Of a stretch of DNA of 64,000 nucleotides, positions 58,441-64,000 are shown in pieces. The notes beneath the pieces are model-generated. The model searched no databases and was not told where the DNA came from. It saw nothing but the letters and a program-made list of their open reading frames with translations. A program made the position numbers and the translations under genes. Within the stretch, counting starts at the first letter, position 1, and each line of letters opens with the position of its first letter. The stretch is from Crocodylus rhombifer (lineage: Eukaryota > Chordata > Crocodylia > Crocodylidae), in assembly GCA_038503035.1 (NCBI GenBank), contig JAVSML010000992.1, forward strand, positions 30,001-94,000, given 5' to 3'.

Positions 58441-58549
58441 TCCTTAAGTGTAGACTTCAAGAACAACACCAAAAATCATGAGAGTTGGCAATACTGTGCT
58501 TGACATAGCATGTCCTCTAGCATAGATCTTCCATGATTCTCTCAGTGCA

Positions 58550-59560
58550 GGGTAGTAACCTATGACTGGAGAATAGCCAATGTGATTCCTGTATGCAAAA
58601 AAGTGGGGTGGGTGGGACAGTTTCACTGGGTGCCAAAGAAAAGGGGCACCAACAGGCACTGCCCAGCTGAGGCGGGATGTAAGACGGACCCTGGAGTGGC
58701 TTGTTTGAGGGGGAAGAGAGTGCAGGGGTGGGGTGTGGTTGCTGCTGCTGTATGCACGCCCAGGCAAGCATGGGTGGGTGTGCGTCCCCCAGACCTGTGC
58801 ACAGGGTGAGGGTGGGGTGCTACTGCGGGCTTGCCCCAGAGGCTAAATTTCCTTGCTATGGGACTGGGGCCCAGAGAGAGGCAATACAAGCCTGTTTTAC
58901 TTTAACATTATGCGTGGCCGTAGAGCAGATATTGAAGGAAAGGACATGGAGATAAAGGGAAAATGGAACACAATTTAACATAGTTTTTTTCATGGAAGAT
59001 CATATCAGACCAATATAATAACTTTCTGTTACAGGATAACTGTCTTTTAAGACAAGGGTGATGCAGCAAACCTAATCTATCTAGATTAAACAAAGTATTT
59101 AATATTGTGCTCATGGGAATTTTTTTACTAAATCAGGAAAGATGAGGTCAAGGCTATAATTGTAAAGTGTATAAGGAACTGGCTAAAAGGGAGATTGAAG
59201 AGGAAGCATTGAAATGGGAGTGATCAGATTGTAGAGAAGTTACTAACTGTGTTGCTGAAGAATCAGTCTTGGGACCCATCGTATTTAACATTTTCATTAG
59301 TGACATTGGTGTAAGAATTAGGTCTGTGCTTATAAAATTTACGTATCACACAAAGTTGGGAGGTCTTGCCAATGCAAAAGGTGATTGAATTATCATACAG
59401 AAAGAATTAGATATTCTAGTGGAGTGGAATAACCAAAATGGTCTGAAGTTAAATAGGATAAAATTTAGTCAGGTACTAAGGTTCTAGTTTAGCAAAAATG
59501 CTTGGTCAGAAGGGGCTCATAGGCTGGATAGATGGACAAAGAGAGTGACCTGGCTTAATA
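58550..59560 (+). mobile_element. Decayed CR1-type LINE, interrupted
   Basis: RT remnants on the plus strand: 'DWRIANVIPVCKK' at 58567-58606; then about 290 bp of unrelated GC-rich sequence (to about 58890); then 'GSVLGPIVFNIFISDI'-like sequence at 59255-59310 with changes, and motif-C-like sequence around 59325-59360. Stops and shifts are frequent. Its age is similar to the copy at 8930-10050. Confidence 0.7.
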
Positions 59561-62559
59561 TTCAATATTTCCCCAGAGCATTAATTTTATTGCTCATGTT
59601 TCTGATAAGCTTGTGAACTCTAGAATTCTCTGAGATGATGATTAGGAAATTACTAATGGGGCTTGAAACTACCCTTTCTGTGTTCTCCTATTTCATTAAC
59701 ATGTCAAGCTAGTGGAAATTGGAAAACAGAATTTGCTGAATGTGTTCTTGCACACTTTATCTTTACTCCAGCAATAGGTGCTCAATCAAGGTGGTCCTGA
59801 TCTCCAAAAAAAAGCCACTGCTGAATAATCATCAACTCCTGCTGGAGAGCTAGTAAATCGTACCCACAGTTTAATTCATTCATTAGAGTGGTAGAGAACT
59901 ACAGTATCCGTACTCCAGATGGCACTCTCATTTTATAGTGAACATTAGCCTGGGGCAAAGGGACTAAGAGCAAATTTAAAACTTTATCAATGTATGTTAA
60001 AAATACAGTTAGTTACATGGCCTTGTAAAGCTTGGAGTAGATGCAGGACACTGTGCATAGTAGTTACATGGTACAGAATTGGTATAAGTTGTGAATTGGT
60101 ATAAGTCTGCAATCTAGAACGTGCAGCTGGTCATGCAGTCTATGCTTACCTGGGCTCAAGGGGGTGGAAGCATTTCAATGCAGCACTGCAGAGAATAGAG
60201 AACAAGATCCTGTGCATGGTAAGTGCATCAGTACAGACTTGAGATGGTAAGACATTCTTAGACAATGGTTTAGTATGAGGTGTACAATTGCTGAGGTGGT
60301 GAAAAGTTCAAGGTATTATAAGTCTTTGTCACTTGGTGGCACGTGAGGGGGTGGGGGTTAGGCCCTCCCTTCTATCTCACTTCTGGTGGTTGGGGCTGGG
60401 AGCAGCGAGACTCCTAGTTCCTGCTGCTTCTTGCATCACAGCATTGCAAAAGTCACTGCCATTTTGCCCAGAATTAAAATGATCTAATTCACCCTGCAGT
60501 GATCTGCTCAGGAATATGGTCCTTTTTGCATGGCAACCTGGTGATTCTCTTCTTGGCAGTTGTTAGGGTGCTAGTGGTGATACCACTCACCAGGTCATCA
60601 GGGCAAGTCAGGAGGAAGAAAGTGTAGGTGACTACTGCAGGGTTGCACTGGCCTCCCTTGCAAGGGATGTTGGCACTCCCCTAGGATCATCTGAGACCTA
60701 GAGTCATCCTTATTAATTTCCAGAAATGCCAAATGCTTGGAAGGACTGTAAAGGCAGGTCCTGCCTGATGTAATTGTACTCCATTGGCCTAGACAGAACT
60801 CAGACTGCAGGTGAGGAGTGGATTGCCTTCTAATCCAGCTGTTGCGGTTTAGGGATTTAGCAGGGGAAGCCTTGAACTGCTTAAAGAGACTGTACTACTT
60901 TCTACACACCCAACCCAACACCTTTCACTAGCATTAAAGTCTGGGAGGGGAGAAGGAAAGAGGCAGTATAAACCTTTGTTTTTTAAACTACAATCAAATT
61001 ACTGTGGCTGTAATATTAAGAAGAATGTTTCTTAATCAGCCCGGAAGAAGGTAATGAACCAGGAGAATTATGAAACTGAACACAAATTAGGTAAATGCTT
61101 ATTAATATGATCCTGTTCTCATTTCTAAATCTGACTGCCAACATGTAAATCTATCTCCTAGCCGTCTTGACTGAACTCTGCAAAATTTTCATTTTTAACT
61201 ATTAGGGTCTTTTTAGCCCCATCTATGTTAACGTCTTTATTTTTTACTGCTATGTAGAGGATAGATTTTTCTCTTCTAATACTGGCTTTGATTTTATGCT
61301 CTGTCAGCAAAATTGTTTTTGAGATCATAATTATTTACTTGACACTGCCCTCATTATGGAAAATGCTCTTTGTTTATCTCAGCTTAGCAGCTGTTTATGT
61401 TGTATCTAATCTATCTTTTCCATTGTCCCATCCTCTTGAGTCTTATAGTGTGTCATGTCCTAGTTATCAGATACCACAAAGGCACTGCCATTTACCACTT
61501 GTGAATTATTAGAGTGCAGCATGCCATATAATATACCAAACTATGATGAACAGTGCTGAAAGGTGCCCAGCCAGCAAAACCTGCTTTATGAACCTTCAGA
61601 TATGGCCATGTGTTGCAAAAGCTGTTGCTGTGGAGTGGCCCTGGGTAATAGTTAAATCATCTACTTTAAAATGCCACTGTTTTAATTTTTGAACTATTTT
61701 TTAAAACTGCTTCAAACAAAGGTAACACTAGTTAGTTTTGTATCCTGTGAAAAAAATAGTATCCTATGTGCTGGGCACTGTGCAAACATAAAATAAAACA
61801 ACTGTCTCTCTGCCAGTGAGAGAAAATCATTTATAATCAGATTTTGGGTCATAGAAAGATCTGTTAAAACCACATCTCTAATTCTTACATGTAAACCTGC
61901 ACTGTTACATACGTGTTTCATAATAACTCAGGTGAACAGTGCAGGGACATGGCTATCCTATACAGAATGAGCTTGTTTCTGCCACAAGTGGTGTTCATCT
62001 GAACTGAACACTTTGATTTTTGCTATTCTAAGACACCAAATAAGATTCAGTCCTTTGTTGCTTTGCTCCTATCTATCTATCTTTTCCATTGTAGAACAAA
62101 TCTACTTGAAGGGTGTGAAGTGATTTACTGTGTTGCTTTTAAATTAAATTTTAAATTGCCCAATACAGTATTTGTGAAAACAATGTGGTTACTAAATACT
62201 GCATTTACAATTGGACGGACATGGGAACTGACAGCTTTGCACACTGTTCTGACTTGATATGCAATAGCTGCCATGGTCTAACTTAGAGGGAGAGGAGATG
62301 TTCATTTTTTTTCTGCTCCTAGGTTGACGGAGAATTTTAAAAAGGGCGGCATAGGAGCAGCAGCTGGCACTGCTTGGGTGACTCAACCCCTGCTCCCAGC
62401 CTCCTCTGCTACCAGGGCAGACAGACCACACTGTAGGAGCAGCACCTAGGAACTTTTTAAAGTCCCTGAATCAGGTAAGAATTCCCAGAGAGTGAGGCAG
62501 AAGTATGTATATGGGCCCTGTGTGGTGGGAAAGGGGATGCTGCATTCAAGTCCTATTCT
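59561..62559. other. Unique sequence; no gene seen
   Basis: About 3 kb without a supported exon. At 61745-61800 'ctatgtgctgggcactgtgc' resembles a common sauropsid repeat tail, too short to classify. The 74-codon frame at 61288-61512 is hydrophobic, without family features. Confidence 0.45.
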
Positions 62560-63260
62560 AATACGTGCCCACGAGATCCCCGTGAATAGCAAAATCTGCG
62601 AATACCAATAATAGGCTAGGAGACAGTAATTGTGCTAACTAGCGGCAGTAATTGTGCTAACTGATTGCTAATCAGCTGATTGCTAATCTCTCTCTAATTT
62701 CTTGAACTTGCTCCCTTGCTCCTCGTTCTCTGTCTCATTATCAAACAGTGGTGGTGGCCAAAGGACTCGGGGGGGGGGCGGAGGTTGACAGGGGAGGGTT
62801 TGCAAAGAAACGTTGTGATGGGAAGCTGTTCAGCCTTTTTCTGTAGGTCCTTATACATTTCTAGGTAAGGCATCATCGCAGCCTCAATTTCTCTCTTAAC
62901 CTTAAGGCTACATTCCATAGAGGGATCATATTCAAACATTTTGTCAGTGAGTTGTTCACTGTATCTGAAGAGCTTGGCCAGCATTCCTAAGTTGAAATTA
63001 GGTCTTTCTGTCTTCATTTTCATTTTCATTTTCATTTTCATCATCACTATTTGTCATGAGTTCTGCTAGGTCCACATCAGTCAGTTCCTCGGCGTGCGAC
63101 TCAATCAGTTCTTCAACCTCTGATTCCTCCATATCCTCAAAACCCTCCCCTCTAGTGTCATAGGCCATTCTCACAATCCTTTTGATCTCCTCGCCAACAG
63201 ATGGGAGACCAGTGAAATCATTGACTACTTCCTTCCACAACTCCCTCCGACAAGCATTGA
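62560..63260 (-). mobile_element. Tigger/pogo-type DNA transposon, C-terminal transposase remnant
   Basis: On the minus strand, 63258-62998 reads 'CRRELWKEVVNDF', then 'EESEVEELIESHAEELTDVD' and 'LAELM', the conserved C-terminal block of Tigger/jerky-family transposases. The frame shifts in a run of GAAAAT repeats (63012-63045), after which another frame carries 'RPNFNLGMLAKLFRYSEQL' and 'VKREIEAAMMPYLEMYKDLQ'. The DDE catalytic part upstream is absent. At 62566-62606 the plus strand has 'gagatccccgtgaatagcaa' and 'tctgcgaata', which resemble Tigger terminal sequence, so this is the 3' end of the element. Confidence 0.8.
63012..63045. repeat. (TTTTCA)n hexanucleotide run inside the Tigger remnant
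   Basis: Four to five hexamers; on the coding strand they read as alternating Glu-Asn. This is where the two transposase frames overlap and shift. Confidence 0.85.
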
Positions 63261-63279
63261 TTCAGCATGGACCATAGCC

Positions 63280-63700
63280 AGCATGTGGTCTGCTAGCTAA
63301 TACACAGACAGTAAAGCAGAGGGGAGGGGAGAATTCCTGCTTAGTAGGGAGTGGTGAGGGGAGGGGGGGAAGTAGCCCACAGTCTCTGGAGATGCAGCCA
63401 GGGAGTAGAGGGGAGGGGCCAGCCCTGCTGTGAAGCAGAGAGCCCCACCCAGCCCAGAGAGCATGCCGGGATGCTGGGGGTGTCTGATTTATCTTAAAAC
63501 AACAAGAAGTCTGGGACAGACATTGCATAAACCAGTCTAAGCCAAATCAGTTAAGTCTGATATACTACATTCAACCAGGTTTATCTCAAACCAGCTTCAA
63601 CCATTTTCAAACTGGTTTATGTGCACTGAACATCTGTTCCGTTACAGGTTTAAACCAGTTTCTGATCACCTAAACAAGTTTGTGTATTTTCTGTCCCTAG
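63280..63700. repeat. Probable non-autonomous DNA repeat
   Basis: A G-rich stretch (63318-63470) is followed by sequence with recurring 'aaaccagttt' and 'aactggttt' words in both orientations ('gcataaaccagtctaag', 'tcaaactggtttatg', 'gtttaaaccagtttctg'). It looks like a dispersed MITE-type family of reptiles; its ends were not defined. Confidence 0.45.
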
Positions 63701-64000
63701 CTTAGATATCCAACAGAGAAACAATGACATGTACTAAAAATGTATGGTAGGCTTTTATTTACTTGTGAGAAATATTCCACTAACCATTGTATTTCAGGTC
63801 ATTTTTCATTAAGTAATATATGGGCCGTTTTTTGATCAGGACGTCAGACTGATGCAGTAGCTTCACTGGAGGGGAGGGGAGGGGTAACTGGGTCTGCATC
63901 TCCTGGCACTACTTTTTGAGGGGATGGCAGAAAAATGCCCATCTCTGCAACTGGGAGCTGGCTTTGATGCCACAGCCAGGAGTACTACATCTGGTACTGC
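63701..64000. other. Unique sequence to window end; no gene seen
   Basis: No exon or repeat recognised. Confidence 0.4.

Noticed and set aside
1..64000. CRISPR arrays, tRNA, rRNA and bacterial-type operons
   Set aside because: None seen. Tandem repeats here are microsatellites, a minisatellite and a two-copy duplication, and no cloverleaf with intact A and B boxes was found by eye.

Overview
This window is vertebrate nuclear DNA that is mostly intergenic or intronic. It is dense with transposable-element remains and poor in genes. CR1 LINE 3' tails in both orientations, MIR-type SINEs, several families of non-autonomous hAT elements and Ty3/gypsy and LTR fragments point to a non-avian sauropsid. 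A crocodilian is the best guess and a turtle the second; this is inferred from repeat content only. There are two 10-base assembly gaps (12333-12342 and 43991-44000).

The only gene I can recognise with confidence is a small R-SNARE on the minus strand at 6759-8117. It has two coding exons, 98 residues, VAMP8-like architecture and one antisense CR1 fragment in its intron. Two further minus-strand open segments with plausible splice sites (21649-21775 and 47200-47406) are kept as low-confidence candidate exons. The rest of the long open frames lie in repeats or are chance frames in GC-rich sequence.

Layout: 0-4 kb is AT-rich unique sequence with one CR1 tail. 4.1-5.5 kb is a decayed LINE linker region followed by a CR1 tail. 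6.7-8.1 kb is the VAMP8-like gene. 8.9-10 kb is an old CR1-type LINE. 16.6-19.7 kb is a long broken CR1 split by an 838-bp hAT insertion with an 8-bp target duplication. 21-23 kb holds an old direct duplication and a 126-bp hAT MITE. 25.8-26.6, 33.9-34.6 and 56.9-57.1 kb are three members of one foldback hAT family. 34.6-35.2 and 42.7-43.4 kb look like solo LTRs. 39.2-41.2 kb is an antisense LINE with a younger sense CR1 nested in it. 45.7-50.5 kb carries three hAT elements of a second family. 52.2-56.9 kb is a broken Ty3/gypsy element whose gag resembles the PNMA family. 57.3-58.4 kb is a two-copy tandem repeat. 58.5-59.5 kb is another LINE relic. 62.6-63.3 kb is the C-terminal part of a Tigger-type transposase gene.

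No pathway or operon logic applies. The main story is the order in which mobile elements landed in each other, plus one SNARE gene and an assembly artefact at 43.96-44.03 kb.
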